Of a stretch of DNA of 64,000 bases, positions 9,004 through 17,840 are shown one piece after another. The stretch comes from Iodobacter violaceini (GTDB lineage: Bacteria; Pseudomonadota; Gammaproteobacteria; Burkholderiales; Chitinibacteraceae): positions 62,001 to 126,000 of the forward strand of contig NZ_JAAOLX010000001.1 in NCBI RefSeq assembly GCF_011601265.1. Reading direction: 5' to 3'. The notes beneath the pieces were generated by a model. The model saw nothing but the letters and a program-made list of their open reading frames with translations, was not told where the DNA came from and searched no databases. A program made the translations under genes and the position numbers. Positions within the stretch are counted from its first letter, which is position 1. Each line of letters opens with the position of its first letter.

Positions 9004-9398
9004 AAAAGCACGGCATTTTAAACAGCGATATCGCACGCGTACTCGCCCAATTGGGCCACACCGACAGCATTGTAATTGCCGACTGCGGCTTGCCGATTCC
9101 TGATCATGTAGAGCGCATCGATCTGGCACTCAAACTGGGCCAGCCCAGCTTTGTGGACACGCTGCAGGAAATCCTTGCCGACATGCAGGTAGAGCGTGCC
9201 GTATTTGCCACAGAATGCCTGGCAAAAAATCCAACAGTTGCAGCTCAGGCACAAGCCATGCAATCGTCAGGTATTAGTATTGATTTTGTCAGCCATGAAG
9301 AATTCAAACAGCTGTGCCACAAAGCCAGGGCGGTGATCCGCACCGGCGAAGCATCGCCCTACGCCAATATCATTTTGCATTCGGGCGTCATTTTCTAA
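9000..9398 (+). CDS. rbsD: D-ribose pyranase
   Basis: A 132-residue cytosolic protein that interconverts the pyranose and furanose forms of ribose so that ribokinase gets its substrate. The family start '[34 protein letters not shown]' is recognisable (described here in part: the catalytic His is in LGHTD, about residue 20, and the acidic IADCGLP follows). Translation is probably coupled to rbsK through the ATGA overlap. The C-terminal '[11 protein letters not shown]' is also typical. Confidence 0.95.
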   Translation: [132 protein letters not shown]

Positions 9399-9486
9399 AG
9401 CTGGCTTATGCCTTTTTTTGCCCTGCTGCTACAGCGCTTTTATGTATTTTTTACAACCCTCAGTCATTAAAAACCAAGGCTTTCGT

Positions 9487-10962
9487 ATGCTGATCCAAAT
9501 GCAAGGCATCAATAAATCTTTTGGCCCGGTTAAGGTGCTGGAAGGCGTGGATTTTGCGCTGGAACGCGGCGAGATCCATGCGCTGATGGGTGAAAACGGC
9601 GCGGGTAAATCCACGCTGATGAAAATCCTCACCGGCATTTACCCAAGCGACGCTGGCCGTATTCATGTGGATGGCCGCGAAGTAGCCATTCACAGCCCCA
9701 AAGAAGCCGAAGCGCTGGGCATTGCCATCATTCACCAGGAGCTGAACCTGATCCGTGAATTATCGGTGATGGATAATCTGTTTTTAGGGCGTGAAAAAAC
9801 CCGTGGCGGCTGGCTGAAATCCGGCGAAATGCGCGCGCTTTGCCGCGAATATCTGGCCCTCTTAGGCATTACAAATATCGACCCGGACCAGGAAGCAGGC
9901 AGCTTATCTATCGGCCAGCAGCAAATGGTGGAGATTGCCAAAGCGCTGTCACTCAACGCGCAAGTCCTGATTATGGATGAGCCCACAGCTGCGCTCAGCA
10001 ATCGGGAAATCGAAGTCTTATTCAAGCTGATGCAGGATTTAAAAGCACGCGGTGTAGGCATTGTGTATGTATCGCACCGTATGGAAGAAATCTTTCAGGT
10101 TTGCGATCGCATCTCGGTATTGCGGGATGGCCAGTTTGTAGGCACCCGCGTGATCAAAGAAACGCGCTTTGATGAAATCGTCAGAATGATGGTGGGACGT
10201 GAAATTGGTGACCGCTACCCCAAGCGAAGCAGCGCCCCTGGGGCTGTGCGTTTTAAGGTAGAAAACCTCGCAGATGATCACACCATCAGCGGGATCAATT
10301 TTGAAATTCGCCAGGGTGAAGTGCTGGGTGTAGCGGGCCTGATGGGTGCGGGGCGCAGCGAAATTGCCCATAGCCTTTTTGGACTCTCGCCTAAATCAGC
10401 AGGACAAATCTGGCTGGATGGTAAGCAAGTACATTGCAATTCAGCGATAGAGGCCATCAGCCACGGCATAGGCTATGTCACAGAAGACAGAAAATCACAG
10501 GGCCTTGTGCTGGGTTTATCGGTAAAAGAAAACATCAGCCTGACTCATACCCCAAGCAAAATGGGTGTGATTGACCACGATGCCGAAAGTAAAAACGTTA
10601 GCGAAATGATACGCAAGCTGTCTGTCCGTACCCGTGATGCTGATTTAGAAGTGAAATCACTATCAGGCGGTAATCAGCAAAAAGTGGTGTTTGCAAAATG
10701 GCTGGGAATTCATCCCAAGGTGCTGTTTTTAGACGAACCCACCCGCGGGGTTGATGTAGGCGGCAAGGCCGAGATTTACCACATTATTAATGAGCTGGCC
10801 GCCAGTGGCGTCGCCATTTTAATGATCTCATCCGAGCTGCCCGAAGTACTCGCCATGAGCGATCGCATCCTGGTGATGCACCAGGGACAAAGCGCCGGCA
10901 TTTTCGACGCGAAAACGGCCACCCAAGAATCAATTATGCACGCCGCCACCGGAGGCCAGTAA
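9487..10962 (+). CDS. rbsA: Ribose ABC transporter ATP-binding protein
   Basis: A 491-residue protein with two fused ABC ATPase domains, as in all RbsA-type sugar importers. The first has Walker A 'GENGAGKST', signature 'LSIGQQQ' and Walker B 'VLIMDEP'. The second has a degenerate Walker A 'GLMGAGRSE' and signature 'LSGGNQQK', the usual asymmetry of this family. The longer reading frame from 9418 adds 23 residues that do not resemble the family; the ATG at 9487 begins the normal 'MLIQMQGINKSFG' start and has AAGG upstream. It sits on the cytoplasmic face and drives uptake with RbsC and RbsB. Confidence 0.95.
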   Translation: MLIQMQGINKSFGPVKVLEGVDFALERGEIHALMGENGAGKSTLMKILTGIYPSDAGRIHVDGREVAIHSPKEAEALGIAIIHQELNLIRELSVMDNLFLGREKTRGGWLKSGEMRALCREYLALLGITNIDPDQEAGSLSIGQQQMVEIAKALSLNAQVLIMDEPTAALSNREIEVLFKLMQDLKARGVGIVYVSHRMEEIFQVCDRISVLRDGQFVGTRVIKETRFDEIVRMMVGREIGDRYPKRSSAPGAVRFKVENLADDHTISGINFEIRQGEVLGVAGLMGAGRSEIAHSLFGLSPKSAGQIWLDGKQVHCNSAIEAISHGIGYVTEDRKSQGLVLGLSVKENISLTHTPSKMGVIDHDAESKNVSEMIRKLSVRTRDADLEVKSLSGGNQQKVVFAKWLGIHPKVLFLDEPTRGVDVGGKAEIYHIINELAASGVAILMISSELPEVLAMSDRILVMHQGQSAGIFDAKTATQESIMHAATGGQ

Positions 10963-10964
10963 TC

Positions 10965-11903
10965 ATGAACCAAAGCCAAAAAGCCACACTACAAAAACTG
11001 GGCCCCCTGCTCGCACTGCTGCTTATTTCCGGCGTTTTGTCGGTGATGAGCCGTGATTTTCTCACCGTTAATAATCTGCTGAATGTGCTGCGCCAGGTAT
11101 CGATCAATGCACTGATCGCCTTTGGTATGACCTTTGTGATTTTGCTGGGAGGGATTGATTTATCTGTCGGCGCAGTACTGGCACTCTCTTCTGTAGCCAT
11201 TGCCAGCATGATGGCGGCCGGTGTTGATCCGGTACTTGCAACCTTATTTGGCGTATTGGCGGGTGCAGCGCTGGGTGCTGTCAACGGCATTATTATTAGC
11301 CGCGGCAAGGTCGCCCCCTTTATTGCCACCCTTGGCACCATGACGGTATTTCGCGGCTTGGCGCTGGTGGCATCAGATGGCCGCCCGATTACTGGCTTTA
11401 ACAGCGACTTTTTTTCTATGCTGGGTGCAGGCTATATCGGCAATCTGATTCCTGTACCTGTGCTAACCACAACACTTGCCTTTATTGCTCTTTGGTTTGT
11501 ACTCAAAAAAACCGTATTTGGCCGCCATGTTTATGCAGTGGGCGGCAATGAAGAAGCCTCGCTGATCTCTGGCGTAAAAGTAAACCGTGTCAAGCTTTGG
11601 GTTTACACCCTTTCTGGTGGCTTATCGGCCCTGGCAGGTGTCATCCTCACATCTCGCTTGAACTCCGCCCAGCCCAATGCAGGCATGGGATACGAGCTGG
11701 ACGCCATTGCAGCGGTTGTTTTAGGCGGCACCAGCTTATCCGGTGGCCGGGGCTGGATTGTCGGCACCCTGATCGGCGCAGTGTTGATAGGGGTTCTCAA
11801 TAATGGCTTGAACTTACTATCTGTGTCATCATTTTACCAGCAAGTTATTAAGGGAAGCGTTATCCTGCTGGCAGTATTACTGGACAGAAGTGCTAAGAAA
11901 TAA
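10965..11903 (+). CDS. rbsC: Ribose ABC transporter permease
   Basis: A 312-residue inner-membrane protein with about 8-10 helices, of the BPD_transp_2 family. Family features include 'GMTFVILLGGIDLSVGAVLAL' (seen around residues 49-69, spanning the usual conserved Asp) and 'AVVLGGTSLSGGRG' near the C-terminus. It starts two bases after the rbsA stop, so the two are co-translated. It forms the ribose channel with RbsA. Confidence 0.96.
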   Translation: MNQSQKATLQKLGPLLALLLISGVLSVMSRDFLTVNNLLNVLRQVSINALIAFGMTFVILLGGIDLSVGAVLALSSVAIASMMAAGVDPVLATLFGVLAGAALGAVNGIIISRGKVAPFIATLGTMTVFRGLALVASDGRPITGFNSDFFSMLGAGYIGNLIPVPVLTTTLAFIALWFVLKKTVFGRHVYAVGGNEEASLISGVKVNRVKLWVYTLSGGLSALAGVILTSRLNSAQPNAGMGYELDAIAAVVLGGTSLSGGRGWIVGTLIGAVLIGVLNNGLNLLSVSSFYQQVIKGSVILLAVLLDRSAKK

Positions 11904-12062
11904 AGGGCTGCGGGGATCACGCCCTTAAAGCCACAACACCAGAGAATGATAATTTAACAGTTGGGCTTAGCGGGCTTGTCCGCCGATTTGCATCACCCCC
12001 GCTAACCCTGGCTGCACATTCCCTTTTGTTAATAGGGCGGGTCCCTTCCCCCCTGTTTTTCA

Positions 12063-12086
12063 AGCCTGGCAATATATCGCCAGGCT
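12063..12086 (+). terminator. Hairpin between rbsC and rbsB
   Basis: AGCCTGGC (12063-12070) pairs with GCCAGGCT (12079-12086), followed by AAAAAG rather than T. In a 255-base gap within an operon, such a hairpin more likely affects mRNA stability or attenuation than full termination. Confidence 0.4.
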
Positions 12087-12158
12087 AAAAAGAAGCACTC
12101 AATGGCGCAGAAGTCGCCAGTGCTAATGTCGTCGTCCTTCACACACAAGGCTTTAAAC

Positions 12159-13097
12159 ATGAAAACTTGGCTCAAACCTCTTCTGATCGCCTCAATGGCC
12201 CTTGCTTTCTCTGCCTGCTCCAAGCAAGGCCCGGAAAGCGCAGCACCAGCGGCTTCTGCCCCGCCGGTTGCCGAAACTGCAAGCAGCAATACAGTTGGCT
12301 TAGCGGTTTCCACCCAAAACAATCCTTTCTTTGTCACCTTAAAACAAGGTGCAGAGGAAGCAGCCAAAGCCAATGGCCTGACGCTGATTACCGTAGACGC
12401 GCAAGACGATGCGGCTAAACAAATTGCCAGCATCGAAGATTTAATCCAGAAAAAAGTAAAAGTGATTCTGATTAACCCAACAGACTCTGATGCGCTGGTG
12501 TCTGCCGTTAAACAAGCGAATGCGGCAAAAATCCCCGTGATTACACTGGATCGCAGCGTCAATGGCGGCGAAGTGGTCAGCCATATTGCTTCAGATAATG
12601 TAGCGGGCGGCAAAATGGCAGCAGCGTTTCTGCTGGAAAAAATCGGCAAGCAAGGTGAAATCGCCGAGCTGGAAGGCATTGCCGGCTCTTCTGCCGCGCG
12701 TGAGCGTGGCCAGGGCTTTCATGCCGGAGTGGATGCTGAAAAAGGCGTAAAAGTCGCCGCCAAACAGCCTGCTGATTTTGATCGCGCTAAAGGCTTGTCT
12801 GTGATGGAAAACATCCTGCAAGGCAATAAAAAGATTAAAGCCGTATTTGCCCACAACGATGAAATGGCTCTGGGTGCAGTACAAGCGCTTGAAGCTGCTG
12901 GCCTGAAAAATGTCGTTGTAGTGGGCTTTGATGCCACAGCAGATGCTGTGGCTGCAGTAAAAGCCGGCAAAATGGCCGCTACCGTACAACAAAAACCTGA
13001 GCTGATCGGCAAAATGGGGATTGAAGCGGCTAAGAAAATTATCGACGGCCAGGCACCAGAGAAAAATATTCCAGTGCCTTTAGAGCTGGTTAAGTAA
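12159..13097 (+). CDS. rbsB: Ribose-binding protein, predicted lipoprotein
   Basis: A 312-residue periplasmic binding protein of the peripla_BP_4 family that delivers ribose to RbsAC. Typical parts are 'GLAVSTQNNPFFVTLKQGAEEAAK', 'DRSVNGGEVVSHIASDN' and 'AVFAHNDEMALGAVQAL'. The start at 12159 has AAGG eight bases upstream; an upstream ATG at 12102 adds 19 unrelated residues. The leader ends in 'LAFSAC', followed by a Pro/Ala-rich linker, so the mature protein is probably lipid-anchored at Cys, unlike the soluble RbsB of E. coli. The -3 Phe is unusual for a lipobox. The 255-base gap from rbsC could hold a second promoter. Confidence 0.92.
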   Translation: MKTWLKPLLIASMALAFSACSKQGPESAAPAASAPPVAETASSNTVGLAVSTQNNPFFVTLKQGAEEAAKANGLTLITVDAQDDAAKQIASIEDLIQKKVKVILINPTDSDALVSAVKQANAAKIPVITLDRSVNGGEVVSHIASDNVAGGKMAAAFLLEKIGKQGEIAELEGIAGSSAARERGQGFHAGVDAEKGVKVAAKQPADFDRAKGLSVMENILQGNKKIKAVFAHNDEMALGAVQALEAAGLKNVVVVGFDATADAVAAVKAGKMAATVQQKPELIGKMGIEAAKKIIDGQAPEKNIPVPLELVK

Positions 13098-13102
13098 GTC
13101 AT

Positions 13103-13136
13103 AAAAAAGCCTGCATCTTGTGATGCAGGCTTTTTT
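13103..13136. terminator. Terminator of the rbs operon
   Basis: GCCTGCATC (13109-13117), loop TTGT, GATGCAGGC (13122-13130), with AAAAAA before and TTTTTT after. It can work in both directions, ending rbsB and the convergent gene at 13161. Confidence 0.95.
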
Positions 13137-13160
13137 AATTAGCATCAGTCAGCTGCTCAA

Positions 13161-13604
13161 TTAAAACTCACCCATTTCTTTTAATTCGCTGGCAACAATG
13201 GATGCAGCAGCCTGATTTAAAACTATTTGTGCGGCAATCAGCGCCATACGATCAGAAGCCGTGATCGCATGATATTGATCATCAGACTTATTCTTCCAAA
13301 ACACTTCACTCTCTGGCGTTAAAGGCTGAACAAAAGCCAGCATCAGATCGTCATCATCAAATGCATATTCCACCAGGGTGGCCTGATTTGAATCAGTGAT
13401 TGTTTTCATTTTTGCGCTGGATGAGCTGATCTTCACATCGGGTTCATGATGATCAGCTTCAAAAAAAGCCATGCCCATTTGAGCATCAAGATTCATACCG
13501 ATTGCGGAGTATTCAATTACGAATTCTTCGCTGTATTCACCCAGATCAAAACTGGCAAGCAAATCTTCCCAAAATTCTTTTTCTATCAATTCAAATGCTT
13601 TCAT
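13161..13604 (-). CDS. Unrecognised acidic 147-residue protein
   Basis: I do not recognise this family. The protein is acidic and soluble, has no signal peptide or membrane helix, and contains clusters of Glu/Asp ('FDDDDL', 'FFEADHHEPD') and a C-terminal Ala-rich helical segment. Codon use is like its neighbours. It ends 24 bases from the shared terminator and starts 70 bases from the 3' end of the NadM-Nudix gene, so it might be a distal gene of that transcript. The uninterrupted frame and terminator support a real gene; no function is proposed. Confidence 0.75.
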   Translation of the reverse strand: MKAFELIEKEFWEDLLASFDLGEYSEEFVIEYSAIGMNLDAQMGMAFFEADHHEPDVKISSSSAKMKTITDSNQATLVEYAFDDDDLMLAFVQPLTPESEVFWKNKSDDQYHAITASDRMALIAAQIVLNQAAASIVASELKEMGEF

Positions 13605-13674
13605 AATGCACTGGCACCAGATTAAAAAAACACTTTAAATGAGCATATATCAACATGCCAATCATCTTTTAACC

Positions 13675-14724
13675 TTAAATCTGCCCTAAAAACCAATTCA
13701 CAATATAAAAATGGTCTTCAAACAGCTCGGCTTCCATACGGTTAAATTCAAATAACGGCACCCATTTAGCCCGCTCTGCATCATCCCCGCCACGCACCTT
13801 AGGCAAGCCCTCACCAGTGGGCGTAAGCTCAATTAAAAACGCATGGGTAATGGTGCGCCCGCGCAAGGATCTGTGCGGATGATCAAAAACCCGTGAAGAG
13901 CGAATCGAGCCCGCCAGCACCGGCGCAGGCACTTTTAAACGCGTTTCATCACGCAGCTCCCGGATCACCGCATCTTTAACCAGCTCATCCTGATTAATAA
14001 ACCCGCCCGGCAAGGCCCACAGCCCTCGCCCCGGCAAGTTTTTGCGCCGCACCAGCAAAATATGCCCGGAGTGAATCACCACCGCATCCACAGTAACAAA
14101 AGTAGGCGGATAGGGCGCCGCCGACCAAGCCTTGCGATAGTCCTGCACAAAGCGCCATTCTGCCTCCAGATTGGCATATACATCACCAGAGCGAAACGCT
14201 TGTAAATGCGCATAGACAGGCGCAGGTAATTTATCGGCACAAAGCCCTGCCCCGCCATCGGCAAACAGATTACGCCGCACTTGCGAGGCATGAATGCCCG
14301 CTATCTCGGGCACTTCAACCCGCTGCCACTGCGGGAACAGATCAAGGTAATACGTGTGTTTGCTGCGGCTGCTGCCCACAATGCCTACTTTAAACTGCGC
14401 TTCCCGGCTGCCAAGGCTGGCGGTATCCACCGCGATCACTTTATCCACGAGGCTTTGCACCTCGGTCACCCACTGCTGATCGTTGTACATCCGGTCCGAG
14501 CATCCCACCACAAACACTCTGTCCTGCATCTGCGGCGGCAAGGCGGCCCGCAACATCGCTTCGCGCTCAGGTACTGTCCATGGGTTGCGCGGGTTTCTGG
14601 CCTGACGCGCCGAGCCGCAAATCACAATCAGCTTGCCCGCCCGCTCTAAAGCCGCCTTCACCACCTGCAAATGCCCAAGATGGAAAGGCTGAAAGCGCCC
14701 AATAAATACGAGGTAATCCAGCAT
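13675..14724 (-). CDS. Bifunctional NMN adenylyltransferase / Nudix hydrolase
   Basis: A 349-residue two-domain enzyme of NAD metabolism. Residues 1 to about 180 are a NadM-type nucleotidyltransferase with 'FIGRFQPFHLGHLQVV' containing the HxGH motif, making NAD from NMN and ATP. Residues about 200-345 are a Nudix domain of the ADP-ribose pyrophosphatase type, with 'GGFINQDELVKDAVIRELRDE' spanning the Nudix box (REL and DE metal ligands; the residue after the box is Thr instead of the usual Gly). The same fusion is known from Synechocystis slr0787 and Francisella. It lies downstream of nadA on the same strand but is separated by a strong terminator. Confidence 0.93.
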   Translation of the reverse strand: MLDYLVFIGRFQPFHLGHLQVVKAALERAGKLIVICGSARQARNPRNPWTVPEREAMLRAALPPQMQDRVFVVGCSDRMYNDQQWVTEVQSLVDKVIAVDTASLGSREAQFKVGIVGSSRSKHTYYLDLFPQWQRVEVPEIAGIHASQVRRNLFADGGAGLCADKLPAPVYAHLQAFRSGDVYANLEAEWRFVQDYRKAWSAAPYPPTFVTVDAVVIHSGHILLVRRKNLPGRGLWALPGGFINQDELVKDAVIRELRDETRLKVPAPVLAGSIRSSRVFDHPHRSLRGRTITHAFLIELTPTGEGLPKVRGGDDAERAKWVPLFEFNRMEAELFEDHFYIVNWFLGQI

Positions 14725-14799
14725 TATTCAATCACCCGTCATTTAATCTGATATAGGAAAGAAGCCCGAAAGAAATCACAAGCTTCAAACTTAAATGGC

Positions 14800-14832
14800 A
14801 AAAAAAGGCGGGTAACAAACCCGCCCTTTTTT
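14800..14832. terminator. Terminator of nadA
   Basis: GGCGGGT (14807-14813) pairs with ACCCGCC (14819-14825), flanked by a run of A on the left and T on the right. On the minus strand it follows nadA and gives a U-tract, so nadA and the NadM-Nudix gene are mostly separate transcripts. Confidence 0.92.
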
Positions 14833-14844
14833 CTTAAATGCTGC

Positions 14845-15762
14845 TTACTGGTAATAACGCTTGGAGAACTCCAACATACGTTCGATCGGCAGGCGGGCGT
14901 TATCCATTTGCTCACTGTTCAGGTAATCAATGCGTGTGCCCTCGCCCGCTTGAGCGCGTTTTACTGCATCGATCGTGTTCATCTTCATATAAGGACAGGA
15001 ATTACACTGACAGCCCGCGTAAATCGGAGCTTGTTTGATATTCAAGTCAGGCCGGGCAAGGCCCATATTGTAGAGAATGCCGTCTTCAGTCGCGACAAAG
15101 ATGACCGCATCCGGCTCTTTATCAAACGATTTAATCCAATTCAGCATGCCCGATGTGGAGCCCACATAATCTGCCTGCTGCAACACAGGCAGCGGGCTTT
15201 CCGGGTGAGCAATCAGGTATTTGGCGCCTGTTACGGCGGCAAATGCTTCATCCAGCGCGGCCTGGTTGAATTTATCGTGCACTTCGCACACAGCGCTCCA
15301 CAGCGGCATATCGTAGCCATACTGGAAGTTTAAATACGCGCCCATATTGCGGTCTGGCGAGAACGCCACCTTTTTACCCTCGGCATAAAGGCTGGCGATA
15401 ATGTCATCCACATTACGGCTGGTAACAATCCAATCCGATAAAGCCTTATGCTCCGCCGAGGAATTAATATAAGAAACGTGCACGTAATCAGCATGCTCTT
15501 CACGCCATTTTTGTAAGGCGGCCACGTCGGTTTGGGTGACTAAGGAACAAGTGGAGCCGCTGGCCGGCAAAATCACCTCAGCCTGCGGGTTAAGAATCTT
15601 GGCGGTTTCAGCCATAAAACGCACGCCGGCAAACACAATAACGTCTGCACCGCATTCTTTAGCATATAAAGACAGCTCTAAACTATCGCCAACTTTGTCG
15701 GCCATCTGCTGGATTTCAGGCTGGGTATAGTAATGCGCAAGTGTGACAACACGTTTGGACAT
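14845..15762 (-). CDS. nadA: Quinolinate synthase
   Basis: A 305-residue cytosolic 4Fe-4S enzyme that condenses iminoaspartate with dihydroxyacetone phosphate to quinolinate in de novo NAD synthesis. The three cluster cysteines are in 'GSTCSLV' (C72), 'SAVCEVHDKF' and 'NSCPYMKMN'. The start is decided by a perfect GGAGG seven bases before the ATG at 15762; the longer frame from 15882 adds 40 unrelated residues. It is the short form of the enzyme. No nadB or nadC is adjacent. Confidence 0.95.
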   Translation of the reverse strand: MSKRVVTLAHYYTQPEIQQMADKVGDSLELSLYAKECGADVIVFAGVRFMAETAKILNPQAEVILPASGSTCSLVTQTDVAALQKWREEHADYVHVSYINSSAEHKALSDWIVTSRNVDDIIASLYAEGKKVAFSPDRNMGAYLNFQYGYDMPLWSAVCEVHDKFNQAALDEAFAAVTGAKYLIAHPESPLPVLQQADYVGSTSGMLNWIKSFDKEPDAVIFVATEDGILYNMGLARPDLNIKQAPIYAGCQCNSCPYMKMNTIDAVKRAQAGEGTRIDYLNSEQMDNARLPIERMLEFSKRYYQ

Positions 15763-15954
15763 GGGAATTCCTCCAATGAAAGGCGCCGCCGTCATCCCGG
15801 CAGCATAAAAAATAATGTATTGCTGACGACAAACAGCATCACCAGTATCCCTGGCAAGCGTCAGCAGCCATAAGCGTACCATAACTTAGCCTTTAAATAT
15901 CAAGCCACTATCTATTTAACCCCCTTTTCAGGTAGAAAAATGCGCAGATAGTGC

Positions 15955-15983
15955 TTGACGAAGCAGGGGCTCATCTTCATAAT
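15955..15983 (+). promoter_or_regulatory. Promoter of the tRNA-Gly/Cys operon
   Basis: TTGACG (15955-15960), a 17-base spacer and CATAAT (15978-15983) form a near-consensus sigma-70 promoter. The GC-rich GCG directly after the -10 is the discriminator typical of growth-rate and stringently controlled stable RNA promoters. Confidence 0.8.
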
Positions 15984-16036
15984 GCGACTCCTCTTCTGAC
16001 GCAACGACAGAAAAGAAAACGAAACAAAGCAGTGAT

Positions 16037-16112
<76 letters not shown>

Positions 16113-16140
16113 GTAAATCGTTGTAGAAATAAAGTAAGAT

Positions 16141-16216
<76 letters not shown>

Positions 16217-16250
16217 CTTATTTTAGTTCTGTAGTAAAAGCATGACAGAT

Positions 16251-16326
<76 letters not shown>

Positions 16327-16348
16327 TTTCATGTAGAATCAAATCAAT

Positions 16349-16424
<76 letters not shown>

Positions 16425-16466
16425 AATTTTAAGAATAAAGATTTTATCCTTTATTTAAGTAACCAT

Positions 16467-16540
16467 GGCGGAGTAGCAAAATGGTTATGCAGCGGCTTGC
16501 AAAGCCGTCTACGCCGGTTCGATTCCGGCCTCCGCCTCCA
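16467..16540 (+). tRNA. tRNA-Cys(GCA)
   Basis: A 74-base cloverleaf with acceptor GGCGGAG/CTCCGCC, anticodon loop TTGCAAA (GCA) with a GCGGC/GCCGT stem, T-arm GCCGG-TTCGATT-CCGGC and CCA encoded. It is the last gene of the tRNA operon. Confidence 0.97.
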
Positions 16541-16554
16541 GTAGAATTAAAGTT

Positions 16555-16582
16555 AAAGCCCTGATTAATCAGGGCTTTTTCT
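16555..16582 (+). terminator. Terminator of the tRNA operon
   Basis: AAAGCCCTGA and TCAGGGCTTT form a perfect stem with a TTAA loop, followed by TTCTTT. Confidence 0.9.
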
Positions 16583-16709
16583 TTGCCTGCTATTCCTGTA
16601 GCTGCTTTTTCGTGAAAACGCCCAAAACAGCCTTTACTTTGAAAAATAGCACGCCATTTTTTGGCTGGTCGTGCTGGTGATCAGCACAAGCTTTCACCCT
16701 CTAAGTTCT

Positions 16710-17831
16710 TTACCCCTCCAAATCGTCTTCCGCTTTATCCGCGTACTGCAATGCAATTGCCTGAAACTGCGCCGCCACCCTTATAAAACCATCAATTAAA
16801 TCCGGATCAAAATGCTTACCCTTACCCTCCAGGATAATCGCTACCGATTTCTCGTGCGAAAAAGCCTCTTTATAGACCCGCTTACTCACTAAAGCATCGT
16901 AGACATCTGCCACGGCCATCAGCCTTGCTGACAAGGGGATCTCATCACCTTTCGCCCCCTGGGGATAGCCCGACCCATCCCATTTTTCCTGGTGCCCATA
17001 AGCGATCTCCCTAGCATAGCGCAAAAAAACGCTTTCCTCGCCCAGCATTCGCTCTACTTCACGAATAATATTGCGCCCATAGGTAGGGTGATTCTTCATA
17101 ATGGTAAACTCGTCATCAGTGAGCTTTGCAGGCTTATGCAAAATAGCATCCGGCACACCCACCTTGCCAATATCATGCAAAGGGGCAGATTTGGCCATTC
17201 CAGCAATGCTTTCCTGATCAAGCTGATGAATAAATCGCGGATGATGAGCCACCGCCCCGGCAAGGCAGCGCAAATATTCCTGAGTACGCTTCAGATGTAA
17301 GCCTGTTTCCTCATCCCGCAGCTCGGCCATTACACCCATTGCCAGGATTGTTGCATCCTGAATTTTCAGCAGCTCCTGAGTGCGCTGCTCCACACGCTCT
17401 TCCAGAGTCTGGTTATAAAGACGAATTGAGTTTTTTAAATCCTGAATCGTAATATGATTTTTGACTCTGGCCTGCACAATGGCCGGATTAAGCGGCTTAT
17501 GAATATAATCCACCGCCCCCGCATTAAAGCCATTAATCTCATCCGCTTCCTGCGTTTTAGCAGTCAGAAAAATAACCGGAATATCATTCGTTTTGCTCCT
17601 GGCCTTCAGACGCTGACATACCTCAATTCCATCCATATTTGGCATCATCACATCCAGCAAAACCAGATCAGGAACCGGATCCCTCTCGGCAAGGACTAAT
17701 GCCTGCTCACCATTATTTGCGATGCGCAGTTTATAGGTATCTTTCAGGCAATCATTCAGCACAGCCAGATTAGCAGGCGTGTCATCCACCAATAAAATTG
17801 TCCGGCGATAATTAAACTCTGCATCGAGCAT
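16710..17831 (-). CDS. Response regulator with HD-GYP c-di-GMP phosphodiesterase
   Basis: A 373-residue RpfG-type protein. Residues 10-125 are a receiver domain with phospho-acceptor D60 in 'LVLLDVMMPNMDG'; a coiled coil ('EERVEQRTQELL') leads to an HD-GYP domain with HD at 219-220 ('LHDIGKVGVPDAI') and GYP at 288-290 ('WDGSGYPQG'). The family hydrolyses c-di-GMP, lowering biofilm formation. It starts nine bases after the stop of the hybrid kinase gene, so the kinase is its likely phosphodonor. It is the last gene of the FIST-kinase-HD-GYP operon. Confidence 0.95.
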   Translation of the reverse strand: MLDAEFNYRRTILLVDDTPANLAVLNDCLKDTYKLRIANNGEQALVLAERDPVPDLVLLDVMMPNMDGIEVCQRLKARSKTNDIPVIFLTAKTQEADEINGFNAGAVDYIHKPLNPAIVQARVKNHITIQDLKNSIRLYNQTLEERVEQRTQELLKIQDATILAMGVMAELRDEETGLHLKRTQEYLRCLAGAVAHHPRFIHQLDQESIAGMAKSAPLHDIGKVGVPDAILHKPAKLTDDEFTIMKNHPTYGRNIIREVERMLGEESVFLRYAREIAYGHQEKWDGSGYPQGAKGDEIPLSARLMAVADVYDALVSKRVYKEAFSHEKSVAIILEGKGKHFDPDLIDGFIRVAAQFQAIALQYADKAEDDLEG

Positions 17832-17840
17832 AAGATTTCC

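Noticed and set aside
14845-15762. HPES in place of a supposed cluster cysteine of NadA
   Set aside because: E. coli NadA also has HPES; the three real cluster cysteines are present.
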